The notes beneath the pieces are model-generated. The model was not told the origin of the DNA. It did no database searches and saw only the letters and a list, made by a program, of their open reading frames with translations. From Halanaerobiaceae bacterium (GTDB taxonomy: Bacteria > Bacillota > Halanaerobiia > Halanaerobiales > Halarsenatibacteraceae): a stretch of 23,777 nt of DNA. Positions 7,767 through 14,534 of this stretch are shown here, in pieces; positions within the stretch are counted from its first letter, which is position 1, and each line of letters opens with the position of its first letter. The DNA is taken from positions 1 through 23,777 of the forward strand of contig PWHA01000185.1 in NCBI GenBank assembly GCA_003554685.1. The letters run 5' to 3'. Position numbers and translations under genes: made by a program.

Positions 7767-7822
7767 TAAGAAATTTACTGGATACTCTGATTAATATCAA
7801 CTTTATTTTAAAAAAAGTTACA

Positions 7823-7853
7823 TTGCAGACAGAAAGTTCAATTTTTGTATAAA
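7823..7853 (+). promoter_or_regulatory. Possible promoter of fur
   Basis: TTGCAG (7823-7828) and TATAAA (7848-7853) are 19 bases apart, longer than ideal, about 57 bases before the fur start. No clear Fur box or PerR box is seen around it. Confidence 0.35.
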
Positions 7854-7909
7854 AGATAAGAAAACTTTAAGTTCTGGATCTTTTTAATTTATACGAAGGA
7901 GTTGATTTT

Positions 7910-8380
7910 ATGCCGGGCTTGATGAATAAATATGAACGTATTTTATCAGAAAATAATTATAAACTAACCTCTCAAAGACGGGATGTTATAAAAGTCCTGA
8001 TTGAAAATAGAGAAAAGCATTTTTCAGCAGACCGGCTGTATCAAGAGGTACAAAACATTAATTCCGACATTGGCCTGGCTACAATTTATCGAAATCTGGA
8101 AATTTTCTGTGAACTGGGTATAGTTCACATGCTGGAATTCGACAGCAAGTTTAAACATTATGAACTGGTGGATTTTGAAGAAGAACACCATCATCATTTA
8201 ATCTGCCTGAACTGTGATAAAATTTTAGAATTCAGTGATGAGGACCTGGAAGAATTTGAGAGAAGGCTGGAGAAGGAATATTCATTTACCACTGTGGATC
8301 ATCACCTGAAATTTTATGGTTACTGTGATGAATGTAAAACTGATAGTCCGGGGGGAGATGAAAAAAATGGATCAAAATAG
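7910..8380 (+). CDS. Fur family transcriptional regulator
   Basis: A 156-residue metal-dependent regulator. Visible: a winged-helix N-terminal domain (KLTSQRRDVIKVLIENREKHFSADRLYQ; LATIYRNLEIFCELGIV), the metal-binding HHHHLICLNCDKILEF segment, and a second CDEC pair near the C-terminus, giving the two-CxxC structural zinc site of the family. The histidine-rich motif fits Fur, but PerR and Zur cannot be excluded from sequence alone. The start follows GAAGGAG at seven bases. The last 14 bases overlap the Crp-family gene, so the two regulators are probably translated together. Confidence 0.9.
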   Translation: MPGLMNKYERILSENNYKLTSQRRDVIKVLIENREKHFSADRLYQEVQNINSDIGLATIYRNLEIFCELGIVHMLEFDSKFKHYELVDFEEEHHHHLICLNCDKILEFSDEDLEEFERRLEKEYSFTTVDHHLKFYGYCDECKTDSPGGDEKNGSK

Positions 8381-9071
8381 CAGCGAACCTACCAAAAAAT
8401 GCCTGAGAGAACTGGCTGTTTTCGCCCTGCTGGATGATGAAGAGATAGAATTGATCTGTCAGCAGGGTTATGTCAAGAACTATCGTTCAGGTGAAATTAT
8501 TTTCTTTGAAGATGACAGTGATAAGAATCTCTATCTTCTGGTTCAGGGCCGGGTTAAATTAACCATGCTTTCCAGTGAAGGCAAGGAGAAGGTTATGACT
8601 ATTCTTCAGGCCGGGGATATTTTTGGCGAGATTTCTTTGTTTGATAACAACCCTCATCCCGTGACAGCAGAAGTTGCCGAGCAATCCCGGCTGATGATAT
8701 TAAACTGGGATAAGCTTGAAAAAATAATTATGAAACAGCCCCGGATGGCTCTTAAGATAATAGAAGCTCTTTCCAAGAAAACCAGACTGCTGGCCAGCCA
8801 GGTGAGAGATCTGGTTTTTCATGATGCTACCGGAAGGCTTGTTAATCTGCTGCAGAGATTTGCCAGAGATTTTGGCCGTTCCGGAGAAGAAGGAACGGTG
8901 ATTGATTTAATTTTAACCCATCAGGAGATTGCCAATCTGCTGGGGGTATCCCGGGTTACAGTTACCAAGACTTTAAATGCTTTAATTGATAAGGGCTTAA
9001 TAAAGATAAAAGACCGTAAAATTATGCTTTTAGATGAAGAAAGGCTGTCCCGGTTAATTGAGGATATATAA
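8367..9071 (+). CDS. Crp/Fnr family transcriptional regulator
   Basis: A 234-residue regulator. The N-terminal cyclic-nucleotide-binding fold (FALLDDEEIELICQQG; GEIIFFEDDSDKNLYLLVQG; LQAGDIFGEISLFDNNPHP) is followed by the dimer helix and a C-terminal Crp-type HTH (LTHQEIANLLGVSRVTVTKT). Only two Cys are visible, at conserved-unlike positions, so an FNR-type 4Fe-4S sensor is not indicated. The recognition helix reads S-R-V-T-V-T-K rather than the CRP S-R-E-T-V-G-R, so its target site probably differs from TGTGA. ATG 8358 abuts the GGGGGAG Shine-Dalgarno (8351-8357); ATG 8367, nine bases away, is preferred. It overlaps fur by 14 bases and precedes aroE by 52 bases. Confidence 0.9.
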   Translation: MDQNSSEPTKKCLRELAVFALLDDEEIELICQQGYVKNYRSGEIIFFEDDSDKNLYLLVQGRVKLTMLSSEGKEKVMTILQAGDIFGEISLFDNNPHPVTAEVAEQSRLMILNWDKLEKIIMKQPRMALKIIEALSKKTRLLASQVRDLVFHDATGRLVNLLQRFARDFGRSGEEGTVIDLILTHQEIANLLGVSRVTVTKTLNALIDKGLIKIKDRKIMLLDEERLSRLIEDI

Positions 9072-9123
9072 ACCCGCTGATAATGACAAAAAATCCGGGA
9101 AATCTGTTCAGGCAGGTGATAAA

Positions 9124-10041
9124 ATGAGAAATTCAGAAAGCAGCAAAAAAAACAGGGAGAAAAAATCCGATAATTTTCGGAAATTAATGCTGGAGCCCCG
9201 TGAACTTCTGGGATTATTTGGCCGCAGTACCGATAAAAGCCTGTCACCTATTATTCATAATGGTGTTTACCAGAAAAGAAGCTGGCCGGCTGTATATCTG
9301 CCTTTTTCACTGGAACCCGAGGAACTTAAAGCTGCCCTGCAGGGTATCAGGGCCTTAAAATTTGTGGGTATAAACGTGACCAATCCCTATAAGCAGGATG
9401 TGATCCCTCTGCTGGATGAACTGGATCAAGCAGCCAATAGAATTGGTGCGGTTAATACCATTCAGCTGCACCGGCAGAAGTTGATTGGCTATAATACCGA
9501 TTATCTGGCAGTTAAAGAACTGCTGTCTGACTGGCAGAAATCAGCTCCCCACCCGATAAATTCTGCCCTGGTGCTGGGAGCTGGCGGTGCAGCCCGGGCG
9601 GTCACTCTGGCCTGTCTGGAATCAGGACTGGAAAAGCTTTATATCAGTAATAGAACCCGGCAGAAGGCTGTTAAACTAAAGGATGATTTTAAAAAGCATG
9701 CTGATTGTCAGCTGATGATAACTGAATGGAAAATTCAGGAACAGGCAGAAATTGTCAGAGAGGTAGACCTGGTAGTGGACGCCACTACCCTGGGCTGGCA
9801 GGGAAAACTCTTTCCCGGAGCTGAAAAGGGATTGCAGGATAAAACAGCAGTTTTTGATTTGAGCTACGGAAAGCCTGTTTCCAGGCTGCTGAAACTAGCC
9901 AGAAAAAGGGGTTGTTTCTCAGAAGATGGCTCCCGTATGCTTTTATTTCAGGCCCGGGAAGCTGATAAAATCTGGTTTGCTGACCGCGAAGATGCCGGTC
10001 CCGAAAAATATTTTACTCTGGATTTGCTGCCTCAATTATAA
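9124..10041 (+). CDS. aroE: Shikimate dehydrogenase
   Basis: NADP-dependent reduction of 3-dehydroshikimate to shikimate in aromatic amino-acid synthesis. Motifs in order: GLFGRSTDKSLSPIIHN (substrate site), GINVTNPYKQDV with catalytic Lys90, GAVNTI, GYNTDYLA with catalytic Asp126, the nucleotide-binding VLGAGGAARAV, SNRTRQKAVKL (NADP-type), DATTLGW, and SRMLLFQAREADKIWF near the C-terminus. The third position of the usual G-x-N-T-D-x-x-G motif is Ala instead of Gly. The protein has about 20 extra N-terminal residues, Lys- and Ser-rich, before the conserved start. AGGTGA at 9114-9119 supports ATG 9124 over an upstream ATG at 9058 that would overlap the crp gene. Of the pathway, aroK and aroQ lie 9 kb away, beyond the pilus operon. 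Confidence 0.93.
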   Translation: MRNSESSKKNREKKSDNFRKLMLEPRELLGLFGRSTDKSLSPIIHNGVYQKRSWPAVYLPFSLEPEELKAALQGIRALKFVGINVTNPYKQDVIPLLDELDQAANRIGAVNTIQLHRQKLIGYNTDYLAVKELLSDWQKSAPHPINSALVLGAGGAARAVTLACLESGLEKLYISNRTRQKAVKLKDDFKKHADCQLMITEWKIQEQAEIVREVDLVVDATTLGWQGKLFPGAEKGLQDKTAVFDLSYGKPVSRLLKLARKRGCFSEDGSRMLLFQAREADKIWFADREDAGPEKYFTLDLLPQL

Positions 10042-10070
10042 CAGAAGAAGGATCTAATGGTTAGGGCTGA

Positions 10071-10099
10071 TTAACATAATTCGGGATTTTCATTATTAG
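10071..10099 (+). promoter_or_regulatory. Possible promoter of a small transcription unit
   Basis: TTAACA (10071-10076, five of six matches to the -35 consensus), a 17-base spacer, and TATTAG (10094-10099, four of six). The predicted start near 10106 lies 9 bases before a Shine-Dalgarno sequence and 18 before a small ORF. Confidence 0.45.
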
Positions 10100-10123
10100 C
10101 TGAATATATTAACCAGGAGTACA

Positions 10124-10210
10124 TTGAAACATAAATTGAAAAATAAAAAGTTAAGAAAAACAAAACTTCCAGAAAAAATTTATAAATTTCTTTTTAAATA
10201 TGTTATTTAA
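10124..10210 (+). CDS. Possible small protein, 28 residues, strongly basic
   Basis: In the 319-base gap between aroE and the pilus operon lies a 28-codon frame starting TTG and ending TAA. AGGAG (10115-10119) lies four bases before the start, a possible promoter is at 10071-10099, and a strong terminator begins ten bases after the stop. The peptide would read M-K-H-K-L-K-N-K-K-L-R-K-T-K-L-P, then end ...KIYKFLFKYVI: ten Lys, one Arg and one His against a single Glu, with an aromatic/hydrophobic C-terminal third. I do not recognise it. In such A-rich DNA a Lys-rich frame of this size can arise by chance, so the ordered promoter, ribosome site and terminator are the main support. The alternative is a non-coding RNA of about 140 bases. 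Confidence 0.35.
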   Translation: MKHKLKNKKLRKTKLPEKIYKFLFKYVI

Positions 10211-10219
10211 GTTACCCGT

Positions 10220-10247
10220 ACTGCCGGACTTTACCGGCAGTTTTTTT
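10220..10247 (+). terminator. Rho-independent terminator upstream of the pilus operon
   Basis: Stem ACTGCCGG (10220-10227) / CCGGCAGT (10234-10241), 6-base loop, followed by seven T. It ends either the aroE transcript or the small unit at 10106-10210. The remaining sequence to 10360 is AT-rich; TTGCAG at 10296 has no well-spaced -10 partner, so I cannot place the operon promoter. Confidence 0.88.
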
Positions 10248-10360
10248 ATTTTTCTCAGAAATTTTTTAAGAAATAAATAAAAATTAACCATTATTTTGCA
10301 GGAAAAATTTTACATAGGGAGAATTAGTAAATTATTCCATAAAAGAAAGAGGGAGGAAAG

Positions 10361-11542
10361 GTGACCAAAGGTAATTACCATCTACGACCCGAGCTGTTCA
10401 TAGGTGAATCCCGGTTTCAAGGCCCCTTTAAAGAGCCTTCAGCTGAGAGCTCCAGATTTGAAAATGCAGGAAATCAGGGCATCAGCAACTATCTTACCAG
10501 CCTGCTGATGGAAGCTGGGGAGCTTAAGGCCAGTGATATACATCTGGAGATTCAGAGAAAAAGCGGCAGAATTAGATTTAGAATTGACGGGGTCATGCAG
10601 GATAGATACAGTTATCCAGCTGATTTAGTCAAGGGAATAATATCCCGGATAAAAATTCTGGCCGAACTGGATATAACCAGTACCAGAAAATTACAGGAAG
10701 GCTCTCTGACCAATGAGGTAAATTCCTCGGAAGATATTAGAGTTTCAATAATTCCCACAATCTATGGAGAGAAGGCTGTTTTAAGAATATTGAGCTCAAA
10801 TAGTAAACTCTTTAAACTGGAAGAGCTGGGACTTACCGATAACTGTCTGGAGATGGCTCGAAAAATTTTTTCTGCAAGTCAGGGATTGATTCTGCTAAGT
10901 GGACCTACGGGCAGCGGGAAAACCACCACCCTTTTTGCAGCACTGGAGGAACTTAACTCCGAGCTGCTGAACATTGTTACCCTTGAAGATCCAGTGGAAA
11001 TCAGACTGGAGGGAGTCAATCAGATTCAGGTTAACACCGCTGCCGGAGAAAAATTTGACTCCTATTTAAGAGCTGTCCTGCGTCAGGATCCTGATATCAT
11101 TATGGTTGGTGAACTCAGAGATTATGAAACTGCCAGTATGGCAGTCAGGGCAGCTCTGACCGGTCATCTGGTTTTAAGCACCCTGCACACCACCAGTGCT
11201 GCAGGAGCAGTTACCAGATTAATTGAGATGGGTCTGCCTGCTTTTTTGATTGCCGATACCCTTCGGGGAGTGATAGGTCAGAGGCTGATCCGCTGTTATT
11301 GCAGTTTATGCGCTGGCAGGGGCTGCAGCCACTGCAGTAGCACCGGTTTTCTGGGAAGGACAGGAATTCAGGAGGTACTCAGAATAGGACCAGAACTTAT
11401 TAATTTAATCCAGAAAGAAGCAAACTGTCGGACTATCGAGGACAAAGCAGTTGACCAGGGTTTTATCAGACTGGAAGAGGATGGTTTTAAAAAAGTGAAA
11501 GAGGGAATGACCTCAACTGCCGAAATAAGGAGGGTTCTTTAA
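10361..11542 (+). CDS. GspE/PilB family assembly ATPase, short form
   Basis: Hexameric cytoplasmic motor that powers pilus or pseudopilus assembly. Visible: the N2 domain (ASDIHLEIQRKSGRIRFRID), Walker A GPTGSGKT at residues 181-188, Asp box TLEDPVE, Walker B DPDIIMVGELRD from residue 243, His box GHLVLSTLHT, and a C-terminal tetracysteine zinc site. At 393 residues it lacks the N1 domain (PilB/GspE are usually 500-570), resembling ComGA in size. The zinc motif is unusually compact: C314-x2-C317-x4-C322-x2-C325, with an extra C312; most homologues have a loop of 20 or more residues between the pairs. The zinc site argues for an assembly rather than a PilT-type retraction ATPase. GTG start with GGGAGG four bases upstream. 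TAATG overlap with the next gene. Confidence 0.92.
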   Translation: MTKGNYHLRPELFIGESRFQGPFKEPSAESSRFENAGNQGISNYLTSLLMEAGELKASDIHLEIQRKSGRIRFRIDGVMQDRYSYPADLVKGIISRIKILAELDITSTRKLQEGSLTNEVNSSEDIRVSIIPTIYGEKAVLRILSSNSKLFKLEELGLTDNCLEMARKIFSASQGLILLSGPTGSGKTTTLFAALEELNSELLNIVTLEDPVEIRLEGVNQIQVNTAAGEKFDSYLRAVLRQDPDIIMVGELRDYETASMAVRAALTGHLVLSTLHTTSAAGAVTRLIEMGLPAFLIADTLRGVIGQRLIRCYCSLCAGRGCSHCSSTGFLGRTGIQEVLRIGPELINLIQKEANCRTIEDKAVDQGFIRLEEDGFKKVKEGMTSTAEIRRVL

Positions 11543-12582
11543 TGAAAAAAATTACCCGGGCCGGCCGACTGGCCAGGCAGTGGTTGATGTATCTGGAAGG
11601 AGGTTTTACTCTGCAACAGGCAGCTAAATTTACCAGCAGAGAAGACTGGGATAATAACTTTTCTATCAAACTAAACCTTTTTACCAGAGATCTGGAAATG
11701 GGCTATAATCCTGAGACAGCTGCGGCCCATTTTAGAGGGGTGCTGCCTAAATTTTTTCTCGATCTTTTTCTTCTGGGATCAGACCGGGGAAATCTGTCTG
11801 AAGTTCTAGGAGAACTGGTAGATTACTATGAATACCAGGAAGAGTTTATTGAAAGCCTGAAAAGCAAGCTCTATTATCCCTGTATCAGTCTGCTAGCCTT
11901 TTTAGGACTCTTTCTGGTAATTGTTTATTTTGTTCTTCCGGTTATGGCAGGTCTCTACCGGGATTTATCCCTGGAGCTGCCTGGCGCTGTCAGCCTGGTT
12001 ATTTCAATCTCCCAGCATCCTCTGACCGGCAGGCTGATGATCATGATGCCCTTCCTGCTGCCGCCGCTTTTATATTTTAGCTGTAAATATATTTTGAAAG
12101 ATAACCATCGAACCCTGTTTCTCTTAAAACTTCCGGTTTTGGGCAGGTTTTATTCCTTTTACTATACAGCGCTTTTCTTTCAAGGTCTTTCTATAAGCTT
12201 AAAATCCGGCAAAGAAATCTGCAGCTCTCTCGAAGCGGCAGCTTCTCTGACCGGAAGCCGGTACTTTAAATTACGAATCGTAGAAGTTATCAGAATGATT
12301 GAAGGAGGTGAAAAGCTGACGATCTCACTGGAGAAATGGCTTCCTCTGCATGAAGGCTGCTGGCAGATATTGAGGAGTGGAGAAAATACCGGCAGAATGG
12401 TTCAGGCAGTAGATTTTGCCGGCAGATACTATCAGAAGAGAAGCCGCCGCTTAATGGAAAAAGGGCTGTCCCGACTGGAGCCTCTGACTGTATTACTACT
12501 TTCAGGTGCTGTGGGAATAACAGCTCTTCTTCTGTTAAATCCGATCTGGAAAATGTTTCAGGACATGAGTTTTTTGTTTTAG
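11542..12582 (+). CDS. GspF/PilC family inner-membrane platform protein
   Basis: Polytopic platform protein of 346 residues that couples the ATPase to pilin extraction. Two GspF-type cytoplasmic helical domains are visible: the first includes FFLDLFLLGSDRGNLSEVL and the second LFFQGLSISLKSGKEICSSLEAAA through WQILRSGENTGRMVQAV. Three membrane segments lie near residues 113-137 (SLLAFLGLFLVIVYFVLPVM), 167-183 and 316-335 (LTVLLLSGAVGITALLLLNP). Shorter than most PilC (about 400) because the N-terminal region before the first domain is reduced. Its ATG overlaps the ATPase stop by one base. Confidence 0.93.
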   Translation: MKKITRAGRLARQWLMYLEGGFTLQQAAKFTSREDWDNNFSIKLNLFTRDLEMGYNPETAAAHFRGVLPKFFLDLFLLGSDRGNLSEVLGELVDYYEYQEEFIESLKSKLYYPCISLLAFLGLFLVIVYFVLPVMAGLYRDLSLELPGAVSLVISISQHPLTGRLMIMMPFLLPPLLYFSCKYILKDNHRTLFLLKLPVLGRFYSFYYTALFFQGLSISLKSGKEICSSLEAAASLTGSRYFKLRIVEVIRMIEGGEKLTISLEKWLPLHEGCWQILRSGENTGRMVQAVDFAGRYYQKRSRRLMEKGLSRLEPLTVLLLSGAVGITALLLLNPIWKMFQDMSFLF

Positions 12583-12603
12583 TCTATTACAGGAGGGATA
12601 ATT

Positions 12604-13038
12604 ATGTTAAAAAATCAATCTGGTTTCACCCTGATTGAAATGATGGTGGTAATGGTTATTATCGGTATTCTGGTGGGTGTAGGGGCTCCTCATATTATGC
12701 AGGCCCGGGATAATGCTGAAGTAGCAGCCCTGCAGATGGAACTATCCGGTCTGCAGCTGGCTCTGGAACAGTATTATCTTGATAATGAATATGTTTATCC
12801 TGAAACCGGCGAAATAGGAGATATTGTTGCAGATTTTAACCATCTCCAGGCATATTTAGGTGAAAACAATGCACTTCTGAATGATGCAGAATATCTGCCT
12901 GAGAATAATGGTAAAGACTATACCTTTACAATTAAGATCTATGATGAACCTGAAGGAGATTATATCACTTTAACAATCAGTAGTTATGATGCTGGAATCA
13001 AAAGAGTCAGAGAGGAAAGTCAGCAACTTCCTGAATAA
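12604..13038 (+). CDS. Major pseudopilin/pilin, GspG-like
   Basis: A 144-residue prepilin with a six-residue leader before the peptidase site: MLKNQSG followed by FTLIEMMVVMVIIGILVGVG, with Gly7 at -1, Phe8 at +1 and Glu12 at +5. After the hydrophobic helix comes ALQMELSGLQLALEQYYLDN, which resembles GspG (helix followed by L-x-x-Y-x-x-D-N-x-x-Y-P), then a C-terminal beta region rich in Asp and Glu. It is the only member of the cluster with a classic major-pilin length and a strong Shine-Dalgarno (AGGAGGG), so it is the likeliest main subunit. It needs a prepilin peptidase, none of which is encoded in the window. Confidence 0.9.
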   Translation: MLKNQSGFTLIEMMVVMVIIGILVGVGAPHIMQARDNAEVAALQMELSGLQLALEQYYLDNEYVYPETGEIGDIVADFNHLQAYLGENNALLNDAEYLPENNGKDYTFTIKIYDEPEGDYITLTISSYDAGIKRVREESQQLPE

Positions 13039-13062
13039 CAGGAAAGAGTGAGCTGAGAAAAG

Positions 13063-13533
13063 ATGAAGATAATAGAAATTATTGCTGTACTGCTGATAGT
13101 TTCGCTGCTGCTGGGAGTTAACTTCCAGCAGCAGCGCCTCTTTGCGCGAATTCTGGTGGAAGACCAGATAGGTCAGCTGATGCTACAATTAAATACCATT
13201 CGGAAGCAGGCTCTCCTGGAGGATAAAACTTTTGTGGTAACCTTCAATCCTGCTGCTGGAGCCTATGACAGGGCCGGTTATCAGGAATACCATCTGACCA
13301 GGCTGGAATATCCCGGCCAGCCCTTTGAAGAAAGAGAGATTGTTTATCGGGAATATTATGACAGCAGGCTGATTCTGCAATTTAAGGGGGAGGAGGTTGC
13401 TGATGAAAATTTTACTCCCATCAGTTTCACCGGGCAGGGTACGGCCAGCAGCGGCTCGCTGGGCTTTGAATATCAGGGTTACAGCCGGGAAGTTGTGGTC
13501 AACAACAGGGGCAGAATTTATTCCAGCAGATGA
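13063..13533 (+). CDS. GspH/FimT-like minor pseudopilin without a leader peptide
   Basis: A 156-residue pilin-like protein. It starts MKIIEIIAVLLIVSLLLGV, which aligns with the mature part of a prepilin (x-T-L-I-E-V-I-A-V-L-L-I-V) so that the initiator Met falls on +1 and Glu5 on +5. There is no Gly-Phe cleavage site. An in-frame TGA at 13054-13056 leaves no room for a leader, and the other upstream frames contain no leader remnant. The rest (QLMLQLNTIRKQALLEDKTFVVTF...VVVNNRGRIY) resembles GspH/FimT: early helix, then beta strands with a closing V-x-x-x-G-R. The Shine-Dalgarno is weak. The protein probably inserts in the membrane without prepilin peptidase processing; a degenerate, non-functional copy is the alternative. 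Confidence 0.75.
   Translation: MKIIEIIAVLLIVSLLLGVNFQQQRLFARILVEDQIGQLMLQLNTIRKQALLEDKTFVVTFNPAAGAYDRAGYQEYHLTRLEYPGQPFEEREIVYREYYDSRLILQFKGEEVADENFTPISFTGQGTASSGSLGFEYQGYSREVVVNNRGRIYSSR
13391..13396 (+). promoter_or_regulatory. Consensus Shine-Dalgarno inside the GspH-like gene
   Basis: AGGAGG six bases before an in-frame ATG (13403) for the next gene. Use of this site would give the I-like prepilin a leader of about 47 residues. The hexamer also encodes Glu-Glu-Val in the H-like frame, so it may be coincidence. Confidence 0.3.
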
Positions 13534-13930
13534 TAACCGAGGTTTTACCCTGATTGAAGTTATGGTTGCCCTGGTAATACTGTTGATGATCATCATGACC
13601 TGGGGCAGGGTGTTTATCACTGCCGGAACAGTCCAGGAAAGGCTGGAAAAGCAGATGAATTTTTTTAATCAGGGAACTATTCTGGGCCATGAAATTATTG
13701 CCAGCATGGCTGGTGATGCGGTGGTACCACCCTGCTGCCAGGAACTGACAGTTGAAGAGTTAAAATATTATAATTTTACCTTTTCTCAGGCTTTAAATCT
13801 GGAAGCCCTGCAGGAGGTAAAAATCTACTTCACCATCAACCAGTTTTTTGTCAATCAGGGCAGAATCTATCAGGTGAAGATCATCTGGAAAAGAGAAAAT
13901 CTGGATTTCTTTTTCTGGAAGATTATCTAA
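13493..13930 (+). CDS. Minor prepilin, GspI-like, start uncertain
   Basis: Prepilin with site D-N-R-G followed by FTLIEVMVALVILLMIIMTW, Glu at +5, and an Arg at -2 as is usual. The length after processing (about 128 residues) and the position after the H-like gene suggest GspI/PilV type. The start is not clear. TTG 13493 gives a 17-residue leader but has little Shine-Dalgarno. ATG 13403 has AGGAGG at ideal distance but gives a 47-residue leader buried in the H-like gene. ATG 13530 overlaps the upstream stop as ATGA, the usual coupled arrangement, but is one base out of frame and stops after seven codons. TTG 13493 is given as the compromise. A Cys pair (PPCCQE) is visible mid-protein. Confidence 0.7.
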   Translation: MWSTTGAEFIPADDNRGFTLIEVMVALVILLMIIMTWGRVFITAGTVQERLEKQMNFFNQGTILGHEIIASMAGDAVVPPCCQELTVEELKYYNFTFSQALNLEALQEVKIYFTINQFFVNQGRIYQVKIIWKRENLDFFFWKII

Positions 13931-13973
13931 AAGCTGGAAAACTTTATCAGACATAAAAAGGCATATAGAAGAA

Positions 13974-14534
13974 ATGGGGCAGATGAGAATGAGGATAAAA
14001 CCAATCGTAATATTTAATCTCAAATCTGAGCAGGGTTTTACCCTGCTGGAATTGATAACAGTACTGGCAATTGCCTCGGTTCTATTTTCCTTAATGACAG
14101 GAGTGCTGGTTCAGTCCGGTTCCTTTTACCATTTTTTTATTGAAGACAGCCCTGTGGCGGGGGAGACAATGATAATAATAAATAAAATCAGCCGGGAAAT
14201 ATCCCGGGCGGCAGAGATTAAAGTCGAGGATAATATCCTGACAATGAACCTTTATGTTAGTTCTGGTGAAGAAGATCCCGAGCAGCACTGGATTCGTTAC
14301 AGGACCTATGAATCCAGCAGGGGAACTGAGCTGGGCTTTCAGAGAGAAGTTTCTCAGGTGGGAGAAGAAATTGAATTTACCAGAATAGATAGTGTTCTGG
14401 GAGATATTGCAAATTTTAGTGTGGGCTGGATTCCTGGAGAATTGATTAAGATTTCGATCTGCAGGGTCTCAGCTTCCGGGAAAACTACATCAAAACAGCA
14501 AACAGTTTATGCAAAAAAAGGAGAAAGTAGATGA
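13974..14534 (+). CDS. Minor prepilin, GspJ-like
   Basis: A 186-residue prepilin with a 21-residue leader containing several Arg/Lys, then Gly21, FTLLELITVLAIASVLFSLM (Glu26 at +5). Downstream: IIINKISREISRAAEI, a GspJ/PilW-like segment in which a helix is followed by I-x-x-x-x-x-x-L-x-L-Y-x-S, then FQREV and a C-terminal beta region ending SASGKTTSKQQTVYAKKG. Start choices are ATG 13974, 13983 and 13989, none with a strong Shine-Dalgarno; the longest is used. It ends in an ATGA overlap with the next gene. Confidence 0.82.
   Translation: MGQMRMRIKPIVIFNLKSEQGFTLLELITVLAIASVLFSLMTGVLVQSGSFYHFFIEDSPVAGETMIIINKISREISRAAEIKVEDNILTMNLYVSSGEEDPEQHWIRYRTYESSRGTELGFQREVSQVGEEIEFTRIDSVLGDIANFSVGWIPGELIKISICRVSASGKTTSKQQTVYAKKGESR

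Noticed and set aside
7693..7800. Extension of the AbrB-family protein to 117 residues
   Set aside because: The extra part covers the near-consensus promoter and lacks a ribosome site, while MKSTGIVRKIDDLGR is the usual N-terminus of the family.
10284..10316. Promoter of the pilus operon from TTAACC or TTGCAG with TACATA
   Set aside because: Spacings of 21 and 9 bases do not fit a sigma-A promoter; no call is made.
13189..13620. A 143-codon minus-strand ORF across the H-like and I-like pilin genes
   Set aside because: It is antisense to two recognisable pilin genes and shows no family motif or ribosome site.
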